A DNA stretch of 6,314 bases from Pedosphaera sp. (GTDB taxonomy: Bacteria > Verrucomicrobiota > Verrucomicrobiae > Limisphaerales > Pedosphaeraceae), in the NCBI GenBank assembly GCA_028293265.1, contig JAQGPB010000402.1:1-6314 (forward strand). The letters run 5' to 3'. Shown in pieces: positions 1-5,601 of the stretch. The translations under genes and the position numbers were made by a program. The notes beneath the pieces are model-generated. The model had not been told where the DNA came from. It made no database searches and worked only from the letters and a program-made list of their open reading frames with translations. How positions within the stretch are numbered: position 1 is the first letter of the stretch; every line of letters begins with the position of its first letter.

Positions 1-151
1 CCGACGCGCTGACTTCAGGGCTGGACCCATCGTCCGCAAATCGTGCGGCGAAACTGTCCACGCCAATCTGCATTTTCCCGTCCCGCGCCTTCAAGTCCGG
101 CTTCCCGTGTTCGGCCCGGCCCCGTTCGTTCGTTTCAAGCAATTCTGTCAT
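1..151 (-). CDS. Partial N-terminus, possible LLM-class (luciferase-like) flavin-dependent oxidoreductase
   Basis: A reading frame opens with ATG at 149-151 on the minus strand and stays open for 50 codons to the window edge. The first 26 residues are charged and nondescript. From residue 27, itself a methionine (codon 71-73), the protein reads MQIGVDSFAARFADDG, followed by a Ser/Pro/Glu-rich stretch. An opening of the form M-(Q/E)-I-G-(V/I)-D-S-F is what I associate with one clade of luciferase-like monooxygenases, where this strand is the first beta strand of a TIM barrel. Such enzymes use reduced flavin to oxidise small substrates; the substrate cannot be guessed. The real start may be the ATG at 73, which has a GGGA about 8 bases upstream. 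Only about 50 residues are visible, so the family call is tentative, while the coding call is firmer. A perfect inverted repeat lies about 60 bp upstream at 210-224. Confidence 0.5.
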   Translation of the reverse strand, partial: MTELLETNERGRAEHGKPDLKARDGKMQIGVDSFAARFADDGSSPEVSAS

Positions 152-209
152 GTTCAAAAGTTACCACGTCAGCACGGCCTTGAAGAAATACCATGTTTCT
201 TGCCTGACG

Positions 210-224
210 ATAACCCTTGGTTAT
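210..224. promoter_or_regulatory. Perfect inverted repeat, possible operator of the leftmost gene
   Basis: ATAACC (210-215), spacer CTT, GGTTAT (219-224) is a perfect 6-bp inverted repeat with a 3-base centre. It lies 59 bp upstream of the minus-strand ATG at 151 and downstream of the HEAT-repeat gene, which ends at 308. The compact symmetric form suits a dimeric repressor site better than a terminator, because the stem is AT-rich and no T-run follows on either strand. The bound regulator is unknown and no clear promoter boxes could be fixed next to it. Confidence 0.3.
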
Positions 225-307
225 GCTCGACTATGAAGTGAAGGGGTTCCGAGATGAATGGCCCTTAGTTAAGGTTCCGAAAATTGCGGGCTCGGCCTTT
301 CCAGTAT

Positions 308-1075
308 CTACTGCGGTGTGCTGTTCTTGGGCGTAAAGCCAGGAGGAAATTTTAGTGGCGGCTTCTCATCCATGCGGATGGGGGGAAACTCTTCCGGGTG
401 CTGCGCACGGTATTCTTTAAACGACGCCTGCAGCATGCTCGAATTGAACCGACAGGTCCACCGGAAGAACTCGCCGTCCGCCGGAGTCTTTGGAAACAAA
501 ACCTCCGAATGGGATTGTAGCGCATCCAGACAAACGCGAGCACTCATGCGTATCATCTTGAATTCGTTTGTGAGCGCACTTGTGAGTGCAGGCTTGGCAT
601 CAGGTCCAAGGCGGCCAAGGACCATGATGGCTCTGTGATCGGGAGGGTTTTGATGGAGCAATGCCTCAAGGGCGGACACCGCATCCTTAGCCACCGGCCC
701 AAGCGCATCAAGGGCGGCAAGCGCCTCGGCGCGTTCATCTGCCGGATAAGGCAGGTTGATTTTCATGATGGATTGCCTGCTCAAAAACCCACGGAACTTT
801 TGCTTCCACTCAGGCTCCCGTTTGGGTGGTGGGTGCCGAAGTTGGGCGAGGAGAAAAGGCATGGCGTTGGTCCCGATGTGCCGCACAGCATCAGCAGATT
901 GCATTCGGGCCTCTTGAGTGTCGCCTTCAAAGCCTCGTAGCCAAAAACTCAGTGGTTTGCCCTGATAGCGTGGCGCGGGTTGCCACCACCAGCAAATTCC
1001 GAGCAACAGAACAAGCAAGGCCAAGACAGAAACCGTGATTAAACGCCACCACCTCATGGCGCAACTGTAGGGCAT
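308..1075 (-). CDS. Membrane-anchored HEAT-repeat protein
   Basis: The protein is 255 residues from ATG 1075. A second ATG at 1057 (residue 7) would give an N-terminus of MRWWRL, which looks like a more natural signal-anchor; neither start has a visible ribosome-binding site. Residues about 12-31 form one hydrophobic segment ending in WWW, preceded by arginines, so the bulk should be outside the cytoplasm (inference). It is followed by a YQGKPLSFWL motif that I associate with small anchored HEAT proteins of Verrucomicrobiota. Helical HEAT-like repeats are seen at about residues 52-79 (ADAVRHIGTNAMPFLLAQL), 112-143 (AEALAALDALGPVAKDAV) and 146-190 (AIMVLGRLGPDAKPALTSAL). The repeat pattern of A-x-x-A-L-x-x-L-G-P-x-A is clear. 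The C-terminal 60 residues are Pro/Phe-rich without a recognised domain. HEAT repeats are protein-binding scaffolds; the partner is unknown. Just upstream is an AT-rich stretch with TATATA at 1108-1113 as a weak -10 candidate. Confidence 0.8.
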   Translation of the reverse strand: MPYSCAMRWWRLITVSVLALLVLLLGICWWWQPAPRYQGKPLSFWLRGFEGDTQEARMQSADAVRHIGTNAMPFLLAQLRHPPPKREPEWKQKFRGFLSRQSIMKINLPYPADERAEALAALDALGPVAKDAVSALEALLHQNPPDHRAIMVLGRLGPDAKPALTSALTNEFKMIRMSARVCLDALQSHSEVLFPKTPADGEFFRWTCRFNSSMLQASFKEYRAQHPEEFPPIRMDEKPPLKFPPGFTPKNSTPQ

Positions 1076-1176
1076 TCGCGAACAGGAGGCTATTTAAAAA
1101 GGGGACTTATATACAACATCACCCTAAAACCACGGACAGGCTCTTGGCCGGGACCCTGCAGTAGGAAATGGGGAGA

Positions 1177-1218
1177 ACACGCCTCCGGCGTGTGGTTTGC
1201 GGCGTCCCGCCGCAAACC
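1177..1218. repeat. Two-hairpin palindromic intergenic repeat
   Basis: Two perfect hairpins stand side by side with no gap. The first has arms ACACGCC (1177-1183) and GGCGTGT (1187-1193). The second has 11-bp arms GGTTTGCGGCG (1194-1204) and CGCCGCAAACC (1208-1218). Both loops are TCC. No T-run follows, so a simple intrinsic terminator is unlikely. The paired-hairpin design resembles REP/BIME-type extragenic repeats. A smaller hairpin GTGC-TTC-GCAC follows at 1248-1258. The element lies in the 270-bp gap between the divergent HEAT gene and the plus-strand gene pair. That it is multi-copy in the genome is inference. Confidence 0.7.
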
Positions 1219-1347
1219 TCGATTCCGACCTTCCCCAAACCAATCAGTGCTTCGCACCGGGCCGTTGCCAGCCTTTGTGATCCAAAACGTGTTTTCAACC
1301 GCGCCTTTGCGTTTGACGCACGCCCGCTTTGCCGCTATGGAATAACC

Positions 1348-1575
1348 ATGCCGAAAAAGGGCGAACCAAGATACGACACCTGCTGGCGCAAATCGCGCAT
1401 CGCGGCCCGCATCTTGTTGCGCGAAGAAACGGGCAAACTCACCCGGCGGGATGTGGCGCTGGGCCGCAAGCTGGCGGTTGACCCCGGTGTCACCCCACGG
1501 TTGATTGATCAGGCCATCCATGGAATACGGGGCAAAAAACTTAGACTGGAGCGCGAGCGCCGGGCAAAGGCTTGA
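1348..1575 (+). CDS. Small very basic protein overlapping a nucleotidyltransferase gene
   Basis: This is a 75-residue frame starting at ATG 1348. By my count it has 22 Lys/Arg against 9 Asp/Glu. I do not recognise a named family. Residues 16-27 look helical (SRIAARILLREE). Residues 31-62 (LTRRDVALGRKL, then a DPGVTP turn, then RLIDQAIHGIRG) could form a helix-turn-helix-like unit, and the C-terminus is a Lys/Arg-rich tail. The frame can be extended upstream to an ATG at 1168, but that part runs through the palindromic repeat at 1177-1218, so I reject it. A TTGACG (1313-1318) sits 17 bp from TATGGA (1336-1341), a weak promoter that would leave almost no leader; GGA at 1339-1341 is the only ribosome-binding hint. 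Its end overlaps the next gene by 56 bp in another frame, suggesting coupled translation. A DNA-binding or antitoxin-like role is inference only. Confidence 0.5.
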   Translation: MPKKGEPRYDTCWRKSRIAARILLREETGKLTRRDVALGRKLAVDPGVTPRLIDQAIHGIRGKKLRLERERRAKA

Positions 1576-2215
1576 TGCCTTGGCCCAAAAACTGCCGCGC
1601 CTTCCCCGGCTGGAGATCATCGTTTTTGGTTCCGCGCCGCTCCAGTTGATGATTGATCGCACCTTCCTCAGCGAAGACATAGACATCAGCCCCTCCGAAG
1701 ACGCTTACGAGACCGTGACGAAACTGGTCGAAGCGCAGGGATGGGCCAAAGGCCAGAGCGATTTTTATGTCCAGGTCTGCGATCACCTTGCCTTTCGCAC
1801 CACGCGCAATTGGATGCAACGCGCCATCTCCGAGGAACGCCACGGGCATCTCTTTATCTTTCCTCATCCATGGGATATTTTGGTTAGCAAACTGCAACGG
1901 CTCGAAGACAAGGATTTGCAGGCTTTCCAATTGGTCATTGTGCGCACCGGCCATCCTACCGAAGAGGAATTTGCTCGTCATTTGCAAGATGCGGTGGATT
2001 TATATCGCCCCAAGTTTGATGAAGAATCGGCCCGCGGCGACATGCTGCTGAACACCCGCCTCCTCTGGCAAACCCTCTGGCAGAAGGAAATTGACGTGCG
2101 CGCCCAAATCATCCGCCCCGCCCTGGAACGCCAGCGGCACGATTATGAGGATGGTGATGCATCCCTGAAAACACGGCTGGGCAATTTGAAACTGCCACCT
2201 TCCGGTCAAAAATAA
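1520..2215 (+). CDS. Nucleotidyltransferase-fold protein (MNT / DUF6036 / AbiEii-like)
   Basis: The protein is 231 residues from ATG 1520; a TTG at 1505 in frame is less likely. The nucleotidyltransferase signature is visible: a strand leading into G37-S38 (LEIIVFGSAPLQL), then SEDIDI with D53 and D55 as the likely metal-binding D-x-D pair. A later HPWDILVSKLQRLEDKDLQAF-type segment has K124, R127, K131 and D132, as in DUF6036 and AbiEii-like proteins, where this helix completes the active site. The remainder is mostly helical and charged. Families with this fold include toxins that add nucleotides to tRNA or proteins (AbiEii/MenT), antitoxins of the HEPN-MNT type, and antibiotic nucleotidyltransferases; sequence alone does not decide between them. 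It directly follows and overlaps a 75-residue basic protein gene by 56 bp, which suggests a functional pair. No clear terminator follows in the 148-bp gap to the next gene. Confidence 0.75.
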   Translation: MEYGAKNLDWSASAGQRLDALAQKLPRLPRLEIIVFGSAPLQLMIDRTFLSEDIDISPSEDAYETVTKLVEAQGWAKGQSDFYVQVCDHLAFRTTRNWMQRAISEERHGHLFIFPHPWDILVSKLQRLEDKDLQAFQLVIVRTGHPTEEEFARHLQDAVDLYRPKFDEESARGDMLLNTRLLWQTLWQKEIDVRAQIIRPALERQRHDYEDGDASLKTRLGNLKLPPSGQK

Positions 2216-2352
2216 TTCGCCGGCGCGCTCCGTGCCAAACCCCGGTGGATTGCCACAACGAATGAATTTAACCTGAGTTCGTATTGATGAATGCAAGCAA
2301 GCATCAAAGGCTCCCCCCAGAAACCTTTGGGTTGTCGGACGACCGAAACCGC

Positions 2353-2359
2353 AGGAGGG
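2353..2359 (+). promoter_or_regulatory. Strong ribosome-binding site fixing a GTG start
   Basis: AGGAGGG lies 4 bases before the GTG at 2364. It is the clearest Shine-Dalgarno sequence among the plus-strand genes here and supports the non-ATG start of the DUF3298 protein. Confidence 0.75.
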
Positions 2360-2363
2360 TCAA

Positions 2364-3458
2364 GTGAACTGGCTTGGAAAAAGATGGTTTCTGTTTGGTT
2401 TGGCCCTGGTCGGAGTTATTGCAGTTGCCGCAGGAACTGCGAAAATTAAGACATTGACGGAACTGCAGCCCGAACATGCCGCAGGCGGTTGTTACACCGG
2501 TCAATTGCCGGGTTTTGGCAATGTTCGATTGAGCCTCTTTTTGGTTGAACCACAACCGGCAGCTTGGCTATATCGCGAGGGAATTGGAGCCACTGGATAT
2601 GGACTGATCAATTCAAACTCATCCGGAGGCTTTCGTGTTGACGTATTGGCCGACCATGCGTTTGACCCTGAGCTTCTTACCAACGCAACCCTCGAATTCC
2701 GGGTCGTAGACGACGGGCACGCATTGAAGGGCGTAATTCTGAAAGGGACTAATAATGACTCCCAAGCGTTCGTTTTAAGGAGGGCGTATGAGCATTACCA
2801 AGTTCATCAGCACTCGGGATTGATGTTCGGTCGTTTGGGAGCGAACAACAGCGCTTCCAGCCAGTTTCCCTCGCTTCCGGAGGATCCCGCACTCAATGCC
2901 ATGCTGAACCAAAGACTGGCCGGCGAAACGCACTGGGATGTTCGCTCCTTCACCAGCGGAAATATCTCGCGGCAATGGGAAATGTTGCGTTATGGCTCGG
3001 GCTTTGGCGAAGGGCGACAGGACGACCAATGGCAAGTCCGCCTGCTCAAAGGCACCATGGCTAGTTTTGCAGTTTGGAGGTTTTCAGATCATGGTGGGCA
3101 ATGCGGCAATCCCACTTCCTGGGCTGGTCGGAATTTTTCCTGGCGCGGCGGAAAGCTGCGCGAATTGAAACTGGCCGATTTATTCCGTTGCGATACGAAC
3201 TGGGAAAATGAAATCCGCCGCCTTTGTCATGATAACCTTGCCCTTCGTGAATTCAGCAGTCCGGCGCACGCGGTGCTCGATCAAGGAATCAAACTGGGCG
3301 TTTTTACCCTCAGTCCCACCGGCTTGCAGATCTATTTCAACCCGTACACCTTGGCTTCCGGTGCTGAAGGAGAATTTGTTGTTCATATTCCTTACACCAA
3401 GCTACGGCCTTTTCTGAGGTTCGACGGGCCGGCAGGCGACTTCGCCGCCGCCGAGTAG
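2364..3458 (+). CDS. Membrane-anchored or secreted protein with C-terminal DUF3298 (RsiV-type) domain
   Basis: The protein is 364 residues from a GTG start supported by AGGAGGG just upstream. Residues 8-26 (WFLFGLALVGVIAVAAGTA) form a single hydrophobic segment after KR, i.e. an uncleaved anchor or a signal peptide, so the rest should be outside the cytoplasm. Residues about 40-145 look like a beta-rich domain (CYTGQLPGFGNVRLSLFLV, then strands ending FVLRRAYEHY). The C-terminal third carries DUF3298 features: a GGKLRELKLADLF motif, a helix ENEIRRLCHDNL, and then, at 314-351, FTLSPTGLQIYFNPY followed by FVVHIPYTKLRPFL. In Bacillus RsiV this domain is the extracytoplasmic, lysozyme-sensing part of an anti-sigma factor, and it also occurs in wall-modifying enzymes. 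Here no anti-sigma region and no catalytic domain is seen, so an envelope role is as far as the evidence goes. It seems to be a single-gene unit. Confidence 0.8.
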   Translation: MNWLGKRWFLFGLALVGVIAVAAGTAKIKTLTELQPEHAAGGCYTGQLPGFGNVRLSLFLVEPQPAAWLYREGIGATGYGLINSNSSGGFRVDVLADHAFDPELLTNATLEFRVVDDGHALKGVILKGTNNDSQAFVLRRAYEHYQVHQHSGLMFGRLGANNSASSQFPSLPEDPALNAMLNQRLAGETHWDVRSFTSGNISRQWEMLRYGSGFGEGRQDDQWQVRLLKGTMASFAVWRFSDHGGQCGNPTSWAGRNFSWRGGKLRELKLADLFRCDTNWENEIRRLCHDNLALREFSSPAHAVLDQGIKLGVFTLSPTGLQIYFNPYTLASGAEGEFVVHIPYTKLRPFLRFDGPAGDFAAAE

Positions 3459-3648
3459 CGCCTATATGTGATTTCCGCTCAAAATAACTCGACACCCACC
3501 TCCATCCGTGAAATAATAGTTTTGCTTTTTGCGTGAGAAAAGGAGCGCGAGATAGGGCACCGTCCGGTGTCCACGAAGACTGGCCCGTCCTCAGCCGGAG
3601 AAGATCCTCATTATCCCATTGCCTTCGTCAGGGCAATAACTCCCCTCC

Positions 3649-3690
3649 CATTCCCCTGACCATCATTCCCCTGACCTATTCCCATTCCCC
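3649..3690. repeat. Short direct repeats CATTCCCCTGACC
   Basis: CATTCCCCTGACC occurs at 3649-3661 and again at 3664-3676, a 15-bp period. A truncated third unit CATTCCCC follows at 3683-3690. It lies in non-coding spacer and looks like a small degenerate tandem array. Confidence 0.6.
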
Positions 3691-3819
3691 GCCTGTTGCG
3701 CCTTTTTGCGGCCATTCTCCATCAACCACTTGCGTTTCCTGTGTCGCCTTGTACCGCCTTATCCCGCTGCGCAGTCAGGACAAGCTGGCGCGGAGTTTCT
3801 CACCAAATCTGTACGCCCA

Positions 3820-3836
3820 CCCTCAACCCTCAACCA
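3820..3836. repeat. CTCAACC heptad tandem repeat, non-coding copy
   Basis: CCCTCAACCCTCAACCA consists of two 7-bp units. The same 17 bases occur in inverse complement at 6210-6226, inside mutL. A further TCAACCATT at 3844-3852 matches the mutL copy too. Confidence 0.65.
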
Positions 3837-3860
3837 AAAACCGTCAACCATTCGTGTACC

Positions 3861-3891
3861 CGCCTTTTTCCACCTTATTCCGCCTTTTTCC
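3861..3891. repeat. Direct repeat CGCCTTTTTCC
   Basis: CGCCTTTTTCC is found at 3861-3871 and 3881-3891 with a 20-bp period. A related CGCCTTTTT lies near 3700. The second copy runs into CGCGAAAA, giving a weak TTTTC/GAAAA stem. No function can be assigned. Confidence 0.5.
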
Positions 3892-4044
3892 GCGAAAATA
3901 AAAAAAATTCTTTGTGCTGATCAAAAAGAGACAGTTCGATGTTCATTGCCCGTGCGGAAGCACTGCGATGTTTCCCAATCCACCGCTTCCCGTCGCTTGG
4001 GCCGCACAAAGAGTCGAACCAATTCAATCCACAACCTCCCAACC

Positions 4045-4065
4045 CGGAACTCGGAACTCGGAACC
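4045..4065. repeat. CGGAACT heptad tandem repeat
   Basis: CGGAACT at 4045-4051 and 4052-4058 is followed by CGGAACC at 4059-4065: three 7-bp units, the last with one change. It shares the 7-bp period, but not the exact sequence, with the CTCAACC/GTTGAGA tracts at 3820 and 6212-6266. Confidence 0.65.
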
Positions 4066-4198
4066 ACCTTCCAACAAATGTCACCGACACCAAGCTTGAC
4101 GCGCCGGGGCGGCTTGCTACGCTTCCCGGCTCGCTGGATGGCGAAAACCCATTATATTAGGGGATTGGACGACTTGATCTTAACGGAAAGGTTTGCTT

Positions 4199-5521
4199 GT
4201 GAACGTGACAATTGAAAATTTGGCCCCGTGCAAAAAATTGATGCGGGTGGAACTGGAATCCAAGGACGTCGAGGCGGCGTTTGAGGCGATGATCAAGGAT
4301 TTCACCCGCCAGGCGGCCCTCCCGGGTTTCCGGCCGGGCAAGGCCCCCAAGGAAATGATCGCCAAGCGCTACGAAAAGGACATCCAGGACGAGGTCAAAA
4401 AGAAGCTCATCCCCGACGCCTACCGCAAGGCAATTGATGAGCAGAAGCTCGAGGTGGTCGGCTACCCGGACATCGAGGAAATCCAGTTCGGCCGCGGCCA
4501 GCCCCTGCAATTCGCCGCCACGGTCGAAACCGCGCCCGATTTTGAACTGCCCGAATACAAGGGCCTCCCGGTCAAGCGCGAGACCACCACCGTCACCGAT
4601 GCCGACGTGGAGCGCGCCATAAATTTGCTGCGCGAGCGGCAGACTGATTTCAAAACCGCGGATCGTCCCGGCCAAACCGGCGATATCGCCGTGGTCAATT
4701 ACACCGGCACCACCGACGGCAAGCCGCTCACGGAAATTGCCACGACCGCCAGAGGATTGACCGAGCAGAAAAACTTTTGGATCCCCTTGGAGCCGACCTC
4801 GTTCATCCCCGGTTTCGGCGACCAGCTCATCGGCGCCAAGGCGGGCGACAAACGCACTGTGAACGTGGATTTCCCCGCTGATTTCGTCACACCCCAGCTC
4901 GCGAACCTGAAGGGCGTTTACGAAGTCGAGGTCGTGGAGATCAAGGAAAAGGCGCTGCCGCCCCTGGACGAAGCTTTTGCGAAGACTTACGGGGCCGAGA
5001 GCCTCGAAAAATTGCGCGAAGGCGTCCGCGCCGACCTGGAAAACGAGTTGAATTACAAGAAGAACAGCAGCATCCGCAACCAGTTGATGCAACAGTTGCA
5101 GAGCCGGGTTTCATTCGAGTTGCCGGAATCTGTCGTCAAGCAGGAAACCCGTAATGTGGTTTTCAACATCGTCCAGGAAAACCAGAAGCGCGGCATCTCC
5201 AAGGAAGTCATCGAGGGCCAGAAGGACCAGATTTATTCCGCCGCCGAGGGCAGCGCCAAAATCCGCGTGAAGGGAAACTTCCTGCTGCAAAAAATTGCCG
5301 AGAAGGAAGACATCAAGGTATCGCAGGAAGAAGTGGCCCTGCGCATCCAGAATCTCGCGGCCATGTATCAGATCCCGCCGGAGCAATTCATCAAGGACTT
5401 GCAGAAGCGCAACGGCATCGAGGAATTCTACGACCAGGTCGCCGCCGACAAAACGCTGGATTTCCTCCAGAAAAACGCGCAGATCGAAGACGTCGCTCCG
5501 GAACCCGCGAAGGCAGGTTAA
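4199..5521 (+). CDS. tig: Trigger factor, ribosome-associated chaperone and peptidyl-prolyl isomerase
   Basis: Trigger factor binds the ribosome exit tunnel, shields nascent chains and has prolyl isomerase activity. The frame opens at TTG 4193, but I place the start at GTG 4199: GGAAAGG (4185-4191) lies 7 bases before it, and the product then has GFRPGKAP at residues 43-50, exactly where E. coli trigger factor has its ribosome-binding GFRxGKxP loop. The 440 residues match the family's usual length. Domain order is an N-terminal ribosome-docking domain (about 1-115), an FKBP-like domain (about 150-240, with GDIAVVNYTGTTDG and FIPGFGDQLIGAKAGDKRTV), and a helical C-terminal chaperone domain from about 245 to 430 (LDEAFAKTYG onward), then a short acidic/Ala-rich tail. 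Cytoplasmic. It is unbroken, and clpP/clpX, often next to tig, are absent downstream; a convergent mutL lies there instead. Confidence 0.97.
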   Translation: MNVTIENLAPCKKLMRVELESKDVEAAFEAMIKDFTRQAALPGFRPGKAPKEMIAKRYEKDIQDEVKKKLIPDAYRKAIDEQKLEVVGYPDIEEIQFGRGQPLQFAATVETAPDFELPEYKGLPVKRETTTVTDADVERAINLLRERQTDFKTADRPGQTGDIAVVNYTGTTDGKPLTEIATTARGLTEQKNFWIPLEPTSFIPGFGDQLIGAKAGDKRTVNVDFPADFVTPQLANLKGVYEVEVVEIKEKALPPLDEAFAKTYGAESLEKLREGVRADLENELNYKKNSSIRNQLMQQLQSRVSFELPESVVKQETRNVVFNIVQENQKRGISKEVIEGQKDQIYSAAEGSAKIRVKGNFLLQKIAEKEDIKVSQEEVALRIQNLAAMYQIPPEQFIKDLQKRNGIEEFYDQVAADKTLDFLQKNAQIEDVAPEPAKAG

Positions 5522-5585
5522 GGTTTGGTGTCCAGCCTTCAGGCTGTCCCTGGCTGAAGACACGCTAAAGCGTGGACACCGAACC
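5522..5585. repeat. Nested palindrome between convergent tig and mutL
   Basis: An outer stem pairs GGTTTGGTGTCC (5522-5533) with GGACACCGAACC (5574-5585), 12 positions with a single G-T wobble. Inside are two hairpins: AGCC-TTCA-GGCT (5534-5545) and CACGCT-AA-AGCGTG (5561-5574, sharing one base with the outer stem). Together they could form a three-way junction. CTTCAG (5537-5542) can alternatively pair with CTGAAG (5554-5559). It starts right after the tig stop codon and ends 16 bp from the mutL stop codon, so it may act as a bidirectional transcription end, although no T-run follows it directly. Most likely it is a dispersed extragenic palindrome. Confidence 0.7.
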
Positions 5586-5601
5586 GGTGAGGCAAAGCGG
5601 T

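Larger units (their letters stand above)
3459..4198. other. 740-bp gene-free spacer rich in short direct repeats
   Basis: Several frames are open here, but they encode Pro/Ser/Arg-rich, repeat-derived peptides with no domain and no ribosome-binding site, so I call none of them. From left to right it holds: CGGTGTCCACG (3565-3575), an inverted match to part of the palindrome at 5522-5585; two copies of CATTCCCCTGACC 15 bp apart; a heptad tract CCCTCAACCCTCAACCA (3820-3836); two CGCCTTTTTCC units 20 bp apart; an A-rich run (3895-3908); and CGGAACT repeated three times (4045-4065). Near its right end TATATT (4153-4158) is a possible -10 box for tig, without a good -35. The rest shows nothing recognisable. 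Confidence 0.6.

Noticed and set aside
245..280. Direct repeat GGTTCCGA at 245-252 and 273-280
   Set aside because: Only 8 bp and two copies; it could be chance and has no clear link to a gene start.
1168..1347. Upstream extension of the small basic protein to an ATG at 1168
   Set aside because: The added 60 residues are encoded by the palindromic repeat at 1177-1218 and its flank, and have no coding character; the ATG at 1348 gives a more sensible protein.
1090..1686. 198-residue minus-strand frame across the repeat and both plus-strand genes
   Set aside because: It overlaps two better-supported genes and a palindromic repeat, and shows no domain; judged a shadow frame.
4000..4030. tRNA-like GGTTCGACTC on the minus strand
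   Set aside because: The flanking bases do not form a T-arm or acceptor stem, and no anticodon or D-arm is found.
3820..4065. CRISPR-like array from the repeats in the spacer
   Set aside because: Units are 7-13 bp, differ between families and have no regular spacers; no cas gene is present.
3533..4215. Plus-strand frames of 74-169 residues in the spacer before tig
   Set aside because: They are Pro/Ser/Arg-rich products of direct repeats, lack ribosome-binding sites, and overlap each other in different frames.
4157..5092. 311-residue minus-strand frame opposite tig
   Set aside because: It is the antisense of a certain tig gene; the Val/Leu/Gly/Asp-rich composition is the usual mirror of GC-rich coding DNA.
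5111..5563. 150-residue minus-strand frame opposite the tig 3' end
   Set aside because: It is antisense to the trigger factor C-terminal domain and starts within the nested palindrome; no domain recognised.
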